Shown here one piece after another: positions 52,776-63,230 of a stretch of 64,000 nucleotides of DNA. Each line of letters begins with the position of its first letter. Within the stretch, counting starts at the first letter, position 1. The notes beneath the pieces are model-generated. The model saw only the letters and a list, made by a program, of their open reading frames with translations. It did not search any database and was not told the DNA's origin. Both the position numbers and the translations under genes were made by a program. Origin of the DNA: Limisphaera sp. (GTDB taxonomy: Bacteria; Verrucomicrobiota; Verrucomicrobiia; Limisphaerales; Limisphaeraceae); contig JANWVC010000005.1 in the NCBI GenBank assembly GCA_025057755.1, positions 320,071-384,070 on the forward strand, written 5' to 3'.

Positions 52776-54554
52776 CTACAGGGGGAAGTCTCCCTCTTCA
52801 GATTCAGGCGCCGTTCGGTCCTCGAGCTTCTGCGGTTGCTGTTTGGGTGAAGAGGCATGAGCGGGTCGTTGAGGCGATGCACACGATTCTCTCAACTCAG
52901 CCTGTTCGCCTTGCCTTTGCAAACCGGATGGCGCCTGAACGGATACCACCTGCGGAGGCTCGGTCAGTTCATACCACCGGCCCTCTTGCAGCTCGGCTCG
53001 CCTCTGCATGCGCAAGACAAGCTCGCGGATGGTGACCGCGGAAGCCACCTGTTTTTCCGCGGCTTGCATGCGACGATATTCAGCCCACACGACTTCTTCG
53101 CTTCTGTCCGGTTCGTCTGGCTGCAAACAACCATTGCCCGTTCGTAAGGGCCGCAAGACATCGTACATGGTGATGGATTCCAGAGGCCGCGCTGGCACAT
53201 AGGCTGGTTCGGGCCCGGCCAACTCCAGCACAAGCCCGGCATCGCGCAGCCGTTCCAGGATATTCATGCAAAGAGAGGGCGCCGCACCCACCTCAGCGGC
53301 CAATCGGGGCACCCAACGCGGCCCCTCACCGCTCTGAAAAGCTTGTCCCAGCAACGTGATCAGGCGAAGGGCCAACAACTCCTGACCTCGTTGATCCAAC
53401 TGTTCTACGGGCAGACCTCTTCCGCCCAGGCGTCCATGTTGCCACGTGTAGGCCACCTGGGCCCCTAACAACACGATCGCCCACGCCACGTATAAACCCA
53501 GCATAAACACGGGTATCAGTCCCAAGCTGCCGTAGATCTTAAAGTTGGTGACCACACGCGAAACGTAAAGCACGTTCAACACGTTGTTTAGGTGCCAGAG
53601 GATCGCGGCAAAGCCGCCGCCCACAACGGCCGCTGACCATTCCACCCGTGTATTGGGCACAAGTTTGTAGAGGCCTGCAAAAACCATCCAAAGTAGAATT
53701 ATGGGTAAGGCGCGGAAAACCAGACCACTCAGAAACGGCGCTTGCGCCAGCCACGCGCGTGGAGTCTCCCAGTACGGCCCCGACCCCAAGGCCACCGCAC
53801 CGATGACCAACAACGGTCCCAACGTTAAAAAGGACCAATATAAGACGATCCGCATGAACCATGGACGACCACGCGGCACGCCCCAAATGTCATTAAGCGT
53901 GTTCTCCACGCGCGCGAGCAGCAGAATGGCCATGGCCAGCAGTCCCAAACTGCCCGTCACACCCAGTTCGGCACTGCGGGTCTGGCGAATGAACGCTTGC
54001 AATCGTTGCGCTACGACCCGGCGTAAATCCCGCAGAGCGCTAGGTCCGGCAGCCCCAAACTCACCCGGCTTTTCTGTACCTCTCTCAACACCGCTCTTTA
54101 GGCCGGCTGTGGCGACCTCTGAAGTGGCCGAAGCCTGATTGTCCAGGGCAAGAGCCGGCGCCCACCACTGAACTTGTAACCCCGACAACCAGATTTGGGC
54201 CTGCACTTCGGGCGGTAGGTTCGTCGGCGTGGCCGGCGGAACCACTGCATGGACCATACGATCCACAAATGCCTCGATCTGTTCTTCACTACGCCCCTTG
54301 AGCAAGGCACCAGTCACACCCAGGACCAATGCCAACAAGGGTACCAACGAAAGTAGGGTCGCGTACGAAAGCGACGCAGCCCGAACCAGGCCGCGATTGC
54401 GGTTAAAACCCCGAACCACGCGTCCGCAAAACCTCACGCAGCGCAACCAAACCGGTTCCAATCGATCGGCCCGCCCACCCCAATCGTCCCATGCTGCCCG
54501 CGCCCTCCCCCACGCAGGCCGAAATTGCTCCCGCCACGGCTTATGCTCAGTCAC
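52776..54554 (-). CDS. YihY/BrkB-family inner-membrane protein with C-terminal winged-helix-like domain
   Basis: A 592-residue protein of the YihY/UPF0761 family (once misnamed ribonuclease BN). The membrane domain starts LVRAASLSYATLLSLVPLLAL at about residue 58 and continues with LLARVENTLNDIWGV, LGPLLVIGAVALG, YKLVPNTRVEWSAAVVGG and YGSLGLIPVFMLGLYVAW. A soluble insertion of about 80 residues (Ala/Glu-rich) splits the first and second helices. After residue 400 a cytoplasmic domain looks winged-helix-like (LAAEVGAAPSLCMNILERL). The start is GTG at 54554. Molecular function of the family is uncertain. Confidence 0.88.
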   Translation of the reverse strand: MTEHKPWREQFRPAWGRARAAWDDWGGRADRLEPVWLRCVRFCGRVVRGFNRNRGLVRAASLSYATLLSLVPLLALVLGVTGALLKGRSEEQIEAFVDRMVHAVVPPATPTNLPPEVQAQIWLSGLQVQWWAPALALDNQASATSEVATAGLKSGVERGTEKPGEFGAAGPSALRDLRRVVAQRLQAFIRQTRSAELGVTGSLGLLAMAILLLARVENTLNDIWGVPRGRPWFMRIVLYWSFLTLGPLLVIGAVALGSGPYWETPRAWLAQAPFLSGLVFRALPIILLWMVFAGLYKLVPNTRVEWSAAVVGGGFAAILWHLNNVLNVLYVSRVVTNFKIYGSLGLIPVFMLGLYVAWAIVLLGAQVAYTWQHGRLGGRGLPVEQLDQRGQELLALRLITLLGQAFQSGEGPRWVPRLAAEVGAAPSLCMNILERLRDAGLVLELAGPEPAYVPARPLESITMYDVLRPLRTGNGCLQPDEPDRSEEVVWAEYRRMQAAEKQVASAVTIRELVLRMQRRAELQEGRWYELTEPPQVVSVQAPSGLQRQGEQAELRESCASPQRPAHASSPKQQPQKLEDRTAPESEEGDFPL

Positions 54555-54877
54555 AAATCGACGCTAACAAACCACCTTGCACTGTCAACGCACCGTACCA
54601 CGAAACCAGCTCCATTACGCTATGGTGACCTCTGTGCTTCATATCCAACCAACTTCACCGGCGTCCTCAGGGCCAGCCTTGTCCTTGTAGGTTCCGATCC
54701 AAGGCGTCAGGACATAAAACCCAGTCATGCAAGTGGAGGCTCCCCGCTCCAACAGGCCCCGGAGACGTCCGCACGACGAGGGGTACACCAGGGTTACAAG
54801 GAATGCGAAAACAGAGCGGGACCCACTTGAAACATGTCAAGGCCAATCGCTATCTTGTTGTATCGTTGTAGCGTTGA
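54555..54877. other. Divergent intergenic region, nothing recognised
   Basis: 323 bases between the YihY-type gene and comF. No gene, repeat or promoter was identified with confidence. Confidence 0.4.
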
Positions 54878-55687
54878 ATGAAGCCACTACGGAACCCTGT
54901 AAGGGAAGCCCCCGGGAGATCGTCCACCCCAGATCGCCCCCGCCGATTGACCTGGCCGGTCACTGCGCGCTTGGTCTGGGAAATCTTGCTAAGCTTCATC
55001 TATCCCCGTGTTTGCCAGGTATGCCGTGCCGAAACTGCCGTGCCTCGCCGAGGCTGGATTGGCCCTCAGTGTCGCCGACAAGTTCGACCCGTGATGCCCC
55101 CATGGTGCGACCGCTGTGGCCGGCCGATTTCGGGTGAGGCCACGGTGCCTTTCGAATGCGCGTATTGTGCGGAAGTGCAGCCTCACTTTCGCTTTGCACG
55201 GGCTGCTGTCTTTGTTGAAGGAGTCGTCTTACAAGTCATTCACGAGTATAAATACCGTCAAGCTTTGTGGTTCGAGCCGTTCTTGGCGCGCCTTTTGATT
55301 CGCGCAGCCCAACCAAGCATCCGAGAGGGCGGTTGGGATGTGGTGGTTCCAGTTCCTCTTCATCCCGTGCGCGAACGGGAACGCGGTTTCAACCAAGCAT
55401 CCCGGCTGGGACAAAGGTTGGCGCAGCACACCGGCCTTCCCATGGAACAGGACTGGTTGGAGCGTGTTCGGTATACGCCCACCCAAACCTTATTGAGTCG
55501 GTCAGAACGCCTGCGGAACGTCCGGGGCGCCTTCCGGGCTCGCCGAGGAGCGCCCGTTCAAGGTCGCCGAATCGTGCTGGTGGATGACGTCCTCACAACC
55601 GGTGCAACCACCAGCGCCTGTGCTCATGCTTTACGAGAGAGCGGCGCTGAGGACGTCTGCGTTTGGACAGTTGCGCGCGGTCTTTGA
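54878..55687 (+). CDS. comF: ComF-family protein (phosphoribosyltransferase fold)
   Basis: A 269-residue protein. The N-terminal part contains four or more Cys in pairs (YPRVCQVCRAE, PWCDRCGRP, CAYCAEV), the zinc-ribbon typical of ComF. The C-terminal phosphoribosyltransferase domain has VVPVPLHPVRERERGFNQA, then TLLSRSERLRNVRGAF and the PRPP-binding motif VLVDDVLTTGATTSA. ComF homologues are needed for DNA uptake in competent bacteria, probably at the cytoplasmic side of the import channel. The role in this organism is inferred. accD begins 62 bases downstream. Confidence 0.92.
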   Translation: MKPLRNPVREAPGRSSTPDRPRRLTWPVTARLVWEILLSFIYPRVCQVCRAETAVPRRGWIGPQCRRQVRPVMPPWCDRCGRPISGEATVPFECAYCAEVQPHFRFARAAVFVEGVVLQVIHEYKYRQALWFEPFLARLLIRAAQPSIREGGWDVVVPVPLHPVRERERGFNQASRLGQRLAQHTGLPMEQDWLERVRYTPTQTLLSRSERLRNVRGAFRARRGAPVQGRRIVLVDDVLTTGATTSACAHALRESGAEDVCVWTVARGL

Positions 55688-55748
55688 TTGGCTACAATCG
55701 GCCCGAGAGCAAGGGCACCGTACAACGGCTGCCCTTCAAAAATGCGCA

Positions 55749-56699
55749 ATGGCCAACACCAGTTTTACAAAAAAGCCAATTAGCCAAGACCTTCAGTCGG
55801 CCCCATCTCTCCCGACTTCCGGCACCGAGGCACCGACCAATTTTGTCCGGAAGCCAAAACTGATCAGTCGAGGTCGGAAACGGGACATCCCCGAAGGTTT
55901 GTGGACAAAATGTCCCAAGTGCGCCGTCATGGTGTTCGACAAAGAGCTCGATGAAAACTTCAAGGTTTGTCCCCAATGTGGACACCACTTTCCGATGAGC
56001 GCCCGGGAACGCATCCACTCGTTGGTGGAAACCTGTACCTTCGAAGAAATTGATGCGGATCTGGTCAGCGTAGACATCCTTGGGTTCACCGGCACCGCCA
56101 GTTATACCGCAAAACTTGAGGAATATCAGCGCGCCACAGGGTTGAAAGACGCCATTGTCACCGGCGTTTGCAAGATCGGACCCCATCTGTGTGGTTTGGG
56201 GGTGATGGACTTTGCTTTTCTTGGCGGCTCGATGGGTTCGGTGGTTGGTGAAAAGGTCACGCACTTAGTAGAGATCTGCACCGATCGGGAGTTGCCCCTG
56301 ATCCTCATCTCCAGTAGCGGCGGCGCGCGCATGTATGAAGGATTGTTCAGTCTGATGCAAATGGCCAAGACGTGCGGTGCGTTAGCCTACCACGCTCGGG
56401 CTGGGTTACCCTTCATTAGCGTGCTTACCCACCCGACCACGGCCGGTGTCATGGCCAGTTTTGCCACAGTGGGCGACCTCATTTTGGCCGAGCCGGGAGC
56501 TATGATTGGATTTGCCGGGCCGCGTGTCATCAAAGACACGACGCAGAGCGAACTGCCCCCCGGCTTCCAAACCGCAGAGTTCCTGTTGGACCATGGTCTT
56601 ATTGACGCGATTGTGCCGCGCCCTGAGTTGCGTAGCAAGTTGATCACGTATTTGACATATCTCACCGCCCATCGGCGAAGAACAGCCCCAATCCCCTGA
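55749..56699 (+). CDS. accD: Acetyl-CoA carboxylase carboxyltransferase subunit beta
   Basis: Beta subunit of the carboxyltransferase that transfers CO2 from biotin to acetyl-CoA, the first step of fatty-acid synthesis. It is 316 residues from the ATG at 55749. A zinc finger with Cys55, Cys58, Cys74 and Cys77 ([16 protein letters not shown], then [10 protein letters not shown]) precedes the crotonase-like core. [36 protein letters not shown] and [15 protein letters not shown] are all diagnostic. The frame is open upstream from 55584 inside comF. accA is not in the window. An aldo/keto reductase gene follows 7 bases later and may be co-transcribed. Confidence 0.96.
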   Translation: MANTSFTKKPISQDLQSAPSLPTSGTEAPTNFVRKPKLISRGRKRDIPEGLWTKCPKCAVMVFDKELDENFKVCPQCGHHFPMSARERIHSLVETCTFEEIDADLVSVDILGFTGTASYTAKLEEYQRATGLKDAIVTGVCKIGPHLCGLGVMDFAFLGGSMGSVVGEKVTHLVEICTDRELPLILISSSGGARMYEGLFSLMQMAKTCGALAYHARAGLPFISVLTHPTTAGVMASFATVGDLILAEPGAMIGFAGPRVIKDTTQSELPPGFQTAEFLLDHGLIDAIVPRPELRSKLITYLTYLTAHRRRTAPIP

Positions 56700-56706
56700 C
56701 GCACTC

Positions 56707-57894
56707 ATGCTCATGCAACGCCGCCGCTTCGGACGCACTGGTCTGGCTATGCCCGTGTTTTCCTGCGGTGGAATGCGTTTCCAGCACTCCTGGCAGGAGG
56801 TAGAGCCGACAACAATCCCGCCCGAGAACCAAGCCAACCTGGAGGCATGCGTATGGCGAGCCTTTGAGTTGGGCATTTGCCATTTCGAAACCGCGCGCGG
56901 CTACGGCACTTCCGAACGGCAACTGGGACTCGTTCTGCCCAAGCTCCCACGGGACCGGATCTTGGTGCAAACGAAGGTAGCTCCCCAGCCATCGGCCAGC
57001 GCGTTTGTCCGGGATTTCGAAACCTCTTTGCGGAATCTGCGTTTGGATTATGTCGACCTATTGGCCATTCACGGGATCAACAATCGGCAACTGCTGGATT
57101 GGACACTGCGACCCGGCGGCTGCCTTGCCGCGGCGCGCCAACTTCAACGCGAAGGTCGCGTTCGATTTCTCGGCTTTTCTACACACGCCCCGACCGACCT
57201 GATCGTCGAAACCATTCGGACCGGCGAATTCGATTACGTCAACCTTCACTGGTACTTCGTCAATCCCCTTACCTGGCCGGCCGTGCGCGCCGCGGCCGAA
57301 CGCGACATGGGGGTCTTTATTATTAGCCCCAACGACAAGGGCGGCAAACTCTATGAAGCGTCCCAACGCATGCGCGATCTGTGCGCTCCGTTAACGCCCA
57401 TGCAATTCAATGATCTTTACTGCCTAGCCCGGCCGGAAGTGCACACGCTGAGCTGTGGCGCAGCCAGACCCGCAGATTTCGACGAGCACCTACACGTTTT
57501 GGAGCATCTGCCGCGTGCCCGGGAGATGATCGCCCCCATCGAAGCACGCCTCCGGGGCGCCATGAAAGCCGAACTGGGTGCAGACTGGTGCACGCGGTGG
57601 TTCGAAGGCATTCCTGACTACACCGATGTGCCCGGGCAGATCAACATTTTAGAAATCTTGCGCCTCTGGACGTTTGCCAAACCGCTTGATCTGCTTCCAT
57701 GGGCCCGCATGCGATACAACTTGCTCGGCCAAGCAGACCACTGGTTTCCCGGCCAAAATGCAGCTCATCTAGACGAGGTAGACCTGTCCGCATGCCTAGC
57801 CGCCAGCCCGTTTGCGGATCGTATCCCGCGGATTTTGCGGGAGGCACATCGTCTCTTTGCGGAGCGACCTGTATCCCGGCTGGGTGCGCAATGA
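56707..57894 (+). CDS. Aldo/keto reductase
   Basis: A 395-residue NADPH-dependent oxidoreductase family member. The barrel start is [20 protein letters not shown]. The tetrad region reads [13 protein letters not shown], with Glu where most members have Asp, followed by Lys in VQTKVAP and His in LAIHGIN. Later segments [10 protein letters not shown] and [12 protein letters not shown] fit the family. The C-terminal 100 residues form a helical extension without the four-Cys iron-sulfur motif found in some relatives. It starts 7 bases after accD. The substrate is unknown. Confidence 0.88.
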   Translation: MLMQRRRFGRTGLAMPVFSCGGMRFQHSWQEVEPTTIPPENQANLEACVWRAFELGICHFETARGYGTSERQLGLVLPKLPRDRILVQTKVAPQPSASAFVRDFETSLRNLRLDYVDLLAIHGINNRQLLDWTLRPGGCLAAARQLQREGRVRFLGFSTHAPTDLIVETIRTGEFDYVNLHWYFVNPLTWPAVRAAAERDMGVFIISPNDKGGKLYEASQRMRDLCAPLTPMQFNDLYCLARPEVHTLSCGAARPADFDEHLHVLEHLPRAREMIAPIEARLRGAMKAELGADWCTRWFEGIPDYTDVPGQINILEILRLWTFAKPLDLLPWARMRYNLLGQADHWFPGQNAAHLDEVDLSACLAASPFADRIPRILREAHRLFAERPVSRLGAQ

Positions 57895-57991
57895 GGGACC
57901 ATTCGCCAGACCGGTGGGATCAACCTCTGAGGCTCTGGATTGCTTTCGTTCGGCATCGTTCTATAGTGCCAGCCGTTTCGATTGAGACACA

Positions 57992-59947
57992 ATGAGCCAT
58001 TCGAGCGATGAAAGGCAGTCCTGGGACATCGCCCGCGCCCGGGAATTGTATCACGTAGATCGCTGGGGGGCGAAGTACTTCGACATTAATGAGGCGGGGC
58101 ATGTCGTGGTCCGGCCTCTGCAAGAAGCCGGTGCCGTGGTGGATTTGACGGACGTGGTCGAAGAAGCCCGCGGCCGCGGTCTGAAGTTCCCGTTATTAAT
58201 CCGGTTCCAAGATATTCTTCGACACCGTGTGGAGGCTTTAAACAAAGCCTTCCAGCAAGCCATTCAAGAATTCGGTTATCAGGGCCGCTATCGCGGCGTC
58301 TTTCCCGTCAAAGTCAACCAGTTGCGCGAGGTGGTCGAGGAAATCCTTGATGCAGGCCGGCCCTACGGCTTTGGCCTCGAGGTGGGCAGCAAACCCGAGC
58401 TGTATGCCGGATTGGCCCTGCAGCCGGCTGTCGGCAGTCTCATCGTCTGCAACGGGTACAAGGACGCAGGGTTCATCCGCATGGCATTATTAGGCACCAA
58501 GCTCGGCAAAACAGTGATCCTAGTGGTCGAAAAACTCGAAGAGCTTCGTCACATTATCGCTCAGTCCCGACAGACGGGCGTGGAGCCCATCATCGGCTTG
58601 CGCGTCCGGCTCCTGGCCAAAGGCTCAGGACGATGGGCCGGCAGTGGCGGCGAGAACGCCAAGTTCGGCTTGAGTACCGCGGAAATCCTGGCAGCGTGCC
58701 GCATCCTGCAAGAGGAAGGCCTCACCCACTGTCTGAGACTCATCCACTTCCACATTGGCTCTCAAATCACCGACATCCTGACCATCAAGCGGGCGGTACA
58801 AGAAGCGGCCCGTTTTTACGCCAAGCTCCGCAAAATGGGTTTCCCACTTCAAAACATTGACGTCGGAGGCGGCCTGGGCGTGGATTACGACGGCAGCCGC
58901 TCTACATTTGACAGTTCCACTAACTATACCCTCCAAGAATACGCCAACGACGTGGTTTACTACATTGCCGATGTGTGCGACGCTGAAGGTGTCCCCCACC
59001 CGGACATTATCAGCGAAAGCGGTCGGGCCATCGTTGCTTATCACAGTGTTTTAGTCGTCGAGGTTTTTGGCGCCATCGAAAAATGCCCGCCTGAAATCCG
59101 TCTCGAGTTTGGCGACAACGAGCACCCACTGGTCCGGGAGTTGCTGGACATCCGACGCAATCTGGACCGGCTTAATAAACTTGAGGCCTATCACGATGCC
59201 CAGGAACGGCGTGAAGACGCGCATCACATGTTCATCCTCGGGCTGATGGACTTGCCCGAAAAGGCCAAGATCGAGACCCTCTATTGGGAAATCAGTCGAG
59301 CTGTGGTTGCTCATTACAAGGGTCGTCCCCATGTGCCTGAGGAAATCCGAAAGCTTGAAGACAGTTTGAGCGACCAGTATCTGTGCAACTTTTCTGTGTT
59401 CCAATCTCTTCTGGACCATTGGGCGCTGGGCCACCTCTTTCCCATCATGCCGATCAGCCGACTTTTAGAGCCCCCCGTGCGAGAGGCCACCTTGGTGGAC
59501 ATCACCTGCGATTCCGATGGCCAGGTAAGCCGGTTCATCGATCTGCAGGATGTCCGGGATACTCTTCCGCTGCATCCCTTGGAACGCCGCAACGGCACCA
59601 ACGGCCAGCCGGGGGCTACAGAACCATACTACCTCGGGATTTTCCTCATGGGTGCTTACCAGGACATCATGGGCGACCTCCACAACCTGTTCGGGCGGGT
59701 CAACGAAGTCCATGTGTTCCTCGACCCGGACGAACCCGCCGGCTACTACATTGAGGAAATCATCGAAGGCACCACCGTCGTGCAATCCCTGGCTTCGGTC
59801 CAATACGACGAAAATGAATTGAAGCGACAGATGAAAGCCCAAGTGGATGAAGCTATTCGCTCGGATCGCATGAAGCCTTCCGAGGCCATGCGGCTGCTGG
59901 ATGAATACGAACGCGGCCTCAAAGAATACACTTACCTGTCCTTCTGA
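57992..59947 (+). CDS. speA: Biosynthetic arginine decarboxylase
   Basis: A 651-residue PLP enzyme that decarboxylates arginine to agmatine, the entry to putrescine and spermidine. The start SWDIARARELYHVDRWG is typical. The PLP Lys107 is in GVFPVKVNQ. Other motifs are GLEVGSKPEL, ENAKFGLS, LIHFHIGSQI, NIDVGGGLGVDYDGS and ISESGRAIVAYHSVLVV. The C-terminal region YLGIFLMGAYQDIMGDLHNLFG also matches. The length equals the SpeA norm. Together with potABCD near the left edge it points to active polyamine metabolism. Confidence 0.96.
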   Translation: MSHSSDERQSWDIARARELYHVDRWGAKYFDINEAGHVVVRPLQEAGAVVDLTDVVEEARGRGLKFPLLIRFQDILRHRVEALNKAFQQAIQEFGYQGRYRGVFPVKVNQLREVVEEILDAGRPYGFGLEVGSKPELYAGLALQPAVGSLIVCNGYKDAGFIRMALLGTKLGKTVILVVEKLEELRHIIAQSRQTGVEPIIGLRVRLLAKGSGRWAGSGGENAKFGLSTAEILAACRILQEEGLTHCLRLIHFHIGSQITDILTIKRAVQEAARFYAKLRKMGFPLQNIDVGGGLGVDYDGSRSTFDSSTNYTLQEYANDVVYYIADVCDAEGVPHPDIISESGRAIVAYHSVLVVEVFGAIEKCPPEIRLEFGDNEHPLVRELLDIRRNLDRLNKLEAYHDAQERREDAHHMFILGLMDLPEKAKIETLYWEISRAVVAHYKGRPHVPEEIRKLEDSLSDQYLCNFSVFQSLLDHWALGHLFPIMPISRLLEPPVREATLVDITCDSDGQVSRFIDLQDVRDTLPLHPLERRNGTNGQPGATEPYYLGIFLMGAYQDIMGDLHNLFGRVNEVHVFLDPDEPAGYYIEEIIEGTTVVQSLASVQYDENELKRQMKAQVDEAIRSDRMKPSEAMRLLDEYERGLKEYTYLSF

Positions 59948-59970
59948 CCGATCCGATTGAAGTCCTCAGG

Positions 59971-60660
59971 ATGACGCCTGGCAGCCCTGCTTCATGGTCC
60001 ACACCTGCCTTGGCCCTTCTGATTCAGGGCGGGTCGGCTCTCGGATGGAGTCTGCCCGTTATTCTTGTCGTTTCCGTACACACTACGCGAGCGGAATGGT
60101 CTTGGTCATATGGGATGTGGCCGCTCGTCGTCACTGCCGGCTGGCTGTGGATCGGTGTGTACCGATTCACAGCGGCCCTGAGCTTAAATGCCGGTGTCAG
60201 AGCCCATGGAACCCTGGCCCGGTGTTTGGCCGCAGGGGTTTGGGGCCTAAGTCCCTTTCTCTACTGGCACGCCCGAGTTCCTCACCATCCATGGTTCGAA
60301 GTCATGATCGTAGCGGCTGGTTTGGCCGGTGTGGCCTTGCTTTATGAGCTGAATCGTCTGCTTCCTGCCGTCACACACAGCCTGGCCAGCGAATCCAGGT
60401 CCTGGGAAACACTCCAACTATGCACATGGAATCGAGTGTGGCTCGGCACCGGCATTATCTTGTTCCTGCTGTTGGAAATCGGTCAGCCTCTTGGCCGCAT
60501 GGCGCCCTTACTGGACCGTTGGTTAATTCGTTGCGAGCAGTTCCTTGCGCCGATGTGGATCCTCTTCCTCGTGGTTCCCATGGCACTAACCGTCACGTTA
60601 TTGTGGAGTACAAAACGATGCGCCTGGCAAGAGCTCCTTCGTCGCGCAACCGTCCGTTAA
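59971..60660 (+). CDS. Integral membrane protein of unknown function
   Basis: A 229-residue protein that I do not recognise. It has about six likely membrane helices (around residues 13-35, 48-66, 83-98, 107-128, 158-175 and 193-212), short loops and Trp-rich segments such as WSWSYGMWPLVVTAGWLW. The layout resembles an unassigned bacterial inner-membrane family, with no catalytic motif visible. It begins 23 bases after speA and could be co-transcribed with it. Codon use looks like that of its neighbours. Confidence 0.7.
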   Translation: MTPGSPASWSTPALALLIQGGSALGWSLPVILVVSVHTTRAEWSWSYGMWPLVVTAGWLWIGVYRFTAALSLNAGVRAHGTLARCLAAGVWGLSPFLYWHARVPHHPWFEVMIVAAGLAGVALLYELNRLLPAVTHSLASESRSWETLQLCTWNRVWLGTGIILFLLLEIGQPLGRMAPLLDRWLIRCEQFLAPMWILFLVVPMALTVTLLWSTKRCAWQELLRRATVR

Positions 60661-60674
60661 AGCCGAGTCCTGCG

Positions 60675-60920
60675 CTACTGTCGTTCGTATTCGCCCTTGC
60701 CAATCCTTTTGAACACGGTAAAACCCGCCTTCTTGGCGTCCGTGATGGACACCGGCTTGAGTTTTTGCGGCGTGTGAAAGCTGCTAATGATCTTACGCAC
60801 TGGTCGTTTGCAAGCAGGACAACGGGTTAATTCCGGCGCGCTCACCGGTCGCATCAGCGTAAACCGGCCGCCGCACACGGCACAATCGCCTTCGCACAAC
60901 TCATATTCGTACAGCGGCAT
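60675..60920 (-). CDS. FmdB-type zinc-ribbon protein
   Basis: An 81-residue protein with the FmdB/CxxC zinc-ribbon signature. It starts MPLYEYELCEGDCAVCGGRF and has a second Cys pair in RCPACKRPVRK, so two Cys-x2-Cys knuckles can bind one zinc. A basic C-terminal tail follows (FKRIGKGEYERQ). GGGAGG eight bases before the ATG is a strong ribosome-binding site. Family members are proposed regulators, but no clear function is established. Confidence 0.88.
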   Translation of the reverse strand: MPLYEYELCEGDCAVCGGRFTLMRPVSAPELTRCPACKRPVRKIISSFHTPQKLKPVSITDAKKAGFTVFKRIGKGEYERQ

Positions 60921-61062
60921 GGTTTTCGCCTCCCTTTCTTTTCTTCACTCGCGCTGCATGGCGGCCCCATGCAACCTCAGCTCAATGCACCGATTGCCAG
61001 CTCCCGGGCCTGCCCTCGCGGGAGCCCACTCTAACGAACATTGCGACATCCCTGCCAGTCAC

Positions 61063-61851
61063 TCAAGAGTGGGAATCACTCTTACGCTGCATAAAGACGT
61101 GGAACAATTCCAGTGGCAACGGGATGAACGTAGTTGTGCTGTGTTCACTGGCAATTTCGCGCATTGTTTGTAAGTAGCGCAATTGCAAGGCAATGGGTTC
61201 TTTGGCGATCATCTGGGCGGCTTGGACCATCTTTTCTGCCGCCTGAAACTCGCCTTCGGCATTGACGATCTTGGCGCGTCGTTCCCGCTCTGCCTCCGCT
61301 TGTTTGGCCATGGCGCGCTTCATGCCGTCGGGCAAAGCAACATCCTTGACCTCCACTGCAGTGACCTTAACGCCCCAAGGGTCTGTCTGTCGGTCAATGA
61401 TCTCCTGTAGCGTCTGATTGATCTTCTCCCGGTGCGCCAGCAACTCGTCGAGCTCAGCCTGTCCCAGGACGCTGCGCAACGTGGTTTGACCCAACAAAGC
61501 GGTTGCCTTCCAGAAGTTTTCCACCTTGACGACCGCTGCTACGGGATCCACTACGCGGAAATACAGAACCGCGTCTACAGTCACCGGCACGTTGTCCCGC
61601 GTCATGATCTCTTGCCGTGCCACATCAATGGTCACGACTCGCAGATCAATCTTCACCATTCGATCAATCACAGGGATCAAGATCACCAGCCCGGGGCCTT
61701 TGGCGCCAATGAGCTTCCCAAGTCGGAACACCACCCCACGTTCGTACTCCCGCAGCACACGAAACATCTGCGGCAGTGCCAACGCGGCCAAAATGATGAC
61801 CGGAACAATCCAAGAACCAAGATTCAGCAGTTTGAGGATGAGTTGATCCAT
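61063..61851 (-). CDS. SPFH/stomatin-family membrane protein (slipin)
   Basis: A 262-residue stomatin-like protein from the ATG at 61851. An N-terminal membrane helix (IVPVIILAALALPQMF) is followed by the SPFH domain: EYERGVVFRLGKL, GPGLVILIPVIDRMVKIDLRV, DNVPVTVDAVLYFRV and TTLRSVLGQAELDELLAHRE. A coiled coil with AMAKQAEAERERRAKIVNAEGEFQAAEKM then forms the oligomerisation region. Slipins assemble in membrane microdomains and pair functionally with NfeD proteases. Here the nfeD gene is immediately upstream on the same strand, 83 bases away, matching that association. Confidence 0.93.
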   Translation of the reverse strand: MDQLILKLLNLGSWIVPVIILAALALPQMFRVLREYERGVVFRLGKLIGAKGPGLVILIPVIDRMVKIDLRVVTIDVARQEIMTRDNVPVTVDAVLYFRVVDPVAAVVKVENFWKATALLGQTTLRSVLGQAELDELLAHREKINQTLQEIIDRQTDPWGVKVTAVEVKDVALPDGMKRAMAKQAEAERERRAKIVNAEGEFQAAEKMVQAAQMIAKEPIALQLRYLQTMREIASEHSTTTFIPLPLELFHVFMQRKSDSHS

Positions 61852-61934
61852 GGCTGAGTGCGTCAATAGCTAGGGAAACCAATGAGGCCGGGTAGGTGTG
61901 CGGCGCCAGCCCCGCACGCCCACACGACCCATGG

Positions 61935-63230
61935 TTATCCCGATACGGGTTTCACTTTCAAGGTAAGTCCCTCCACCGCCACCACCTCCACGTAATCTCC
62001 GGGGGCAACGGGCACATCACTGAAAGCCGTCCAGTACTCGCCCTCCACAAAGACCTTCCCTCCTTGAGGGCCGATCGTTGTCAGCGCCGGCGTTCGCAGA
62101 CCAATCATGCTCTCGCGTCCGACGCGCACGGGCAAGAACTGCGCCCGCAAACCCTTGGCCACTACCCAGGCGAAAAAGGCCGCGGTCATTACCGCACCGG
62201 GAATCACATAAGTCAACGAGAGACGGAATCCAGGTTCTGCGCCTTTGAAAAGCATGATCGCACCCAACAAAAACGATACCACACCGCCTACCGTCAAGAC
62301 GCCGTGGGACGGCGCGAATACATCGGCAATGAACAAAATCACCGCCAAGACGATTAACGCTACCCCCGCCAGATTCACGGGCAAAACCGAGGCCATGTAC
62401 AGGGCCAAAATCAATGCGATCGCCCCCACCACACCAGGGAAAATCGCTCCGGGATTGCTTAACTCACCGATAATCCCATAAATAGCGATCAACATCAAGA
62501 TGAACAGTACTTCCGGGCGCCATAGTCTCTGAAAAAGCCGTTCTCGCAAAAGCATTGGGATTTCAACCACCTCGGCTCCGGCCGTTTGCAAGGACCGGTC
62601 CTCAACAGTCCGTCCATCGAGCTGTTTCAACAGATCCGGAATATCCCGCGCGATGACTTCAATCACACCCAATTCCAATGCCTTCTCTGCCGTAATAGAA
62701 GCGCTTTCCCGAACTGCTGCGCGCGCCCACTCCACATTCCGTCCCCGCTTTTGTGCAATCGCCTCAATGTAGCTTGTGGCAAAGTTCTCCAACTTCTGCT
62801 TCATCACGTCGTCCGGCCCTTGTCCGCCCCCCAAGGGGCTGAGAGCCACCGGATGTGCAGCCCCAATGCTGGTGTTAGGCGCCATGGCCGCTACGTGCGC
62901 GGCAAGGGTGATGAAACATCCAGCGCTTCCTGCATTGGCTCCCTCCGGTGCCACGTACACCACGACCGGCACCCGCGATGCATAAAACGCCTGGACAATC
63001 TCCCTGGTCGATTCCAACAACCCGCCCGGCGTATCCAACTGCAGCACCAAGCACGAGTACCCCCGCTTGCCGGAAAGCTCAATCGCCCGTCCGATATAAC
63101 CGGCCGTAGCCGGGCCAATTGGCCCTTGCACTCGAATCAATCCGACACCCCCGGCCGAAGCCGATTCAATCAATAACAGCCAGACCAAGATGCGCCCTAG
63201 ACGCATCCATTTGCATACGTCCCAATTCAT
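61935..63230 (-). CDS. NfeD-family membrane-bound serine protease
   Basis: A 431-residue NfeD1b-type protein. A signal peptide (RILVWLLLIESASAG) precedes a ClpP/crotonase-like protease domain: LVLQLDTPGGLLEST, then VYVAPEGANAGSAGCFITLAAH with the nucleophilic Ser in AGSAG, and later MKQKLENFATSYIEAIA with the likely catalytic Lys. Four to five membrane helices follow (for example VVGAIALILALYMASVLPV and LAGVALIVLAVILFIADVF). A small C-terminal OB domain ends GDYVEVVAVEGLTLKV. The downstream slipin is its usual partner, and such proteases cleave stomatin C-terminal regions. Confidence 0.93.
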   Translation of the reverse strand: MNWDVCKWMRLGRILVWLLLIESASAGGVGLIRVQGPIGPATAGYIGRAIELSGKRGYSCLVLQLDTPGGLLESTREIVQAFYASRVPVVVYVAPEGANAGSAGCFITLAAHVAAMAPNTSIGAAHPVALSPLGGGQGPDDVMKQKLENFATSYIEAIAQKRGRNVEWARAAVRESASITAEKALELGVIEVIARDIPDLLKQLDGRTVEDRSLQTAGAEVVEIPMLLRERLFQRLWRPEVLFILMLIAIYGIIGELSNPGAIFPGVVGAIALILALYMASVLPVNLAGVALIVLAVILFIADVFAPSHGVLTVGGVVSFLLGAIMLFKGAEPGFRLSLTYVIPGAVMTAAFFAWVVAKGLRAQFLPVRVGRESMIGLRTPALTTIGPQGGKVFVEGEYWTAFSDVPVAPGDYVEVVAVEGLTLKVKPVSG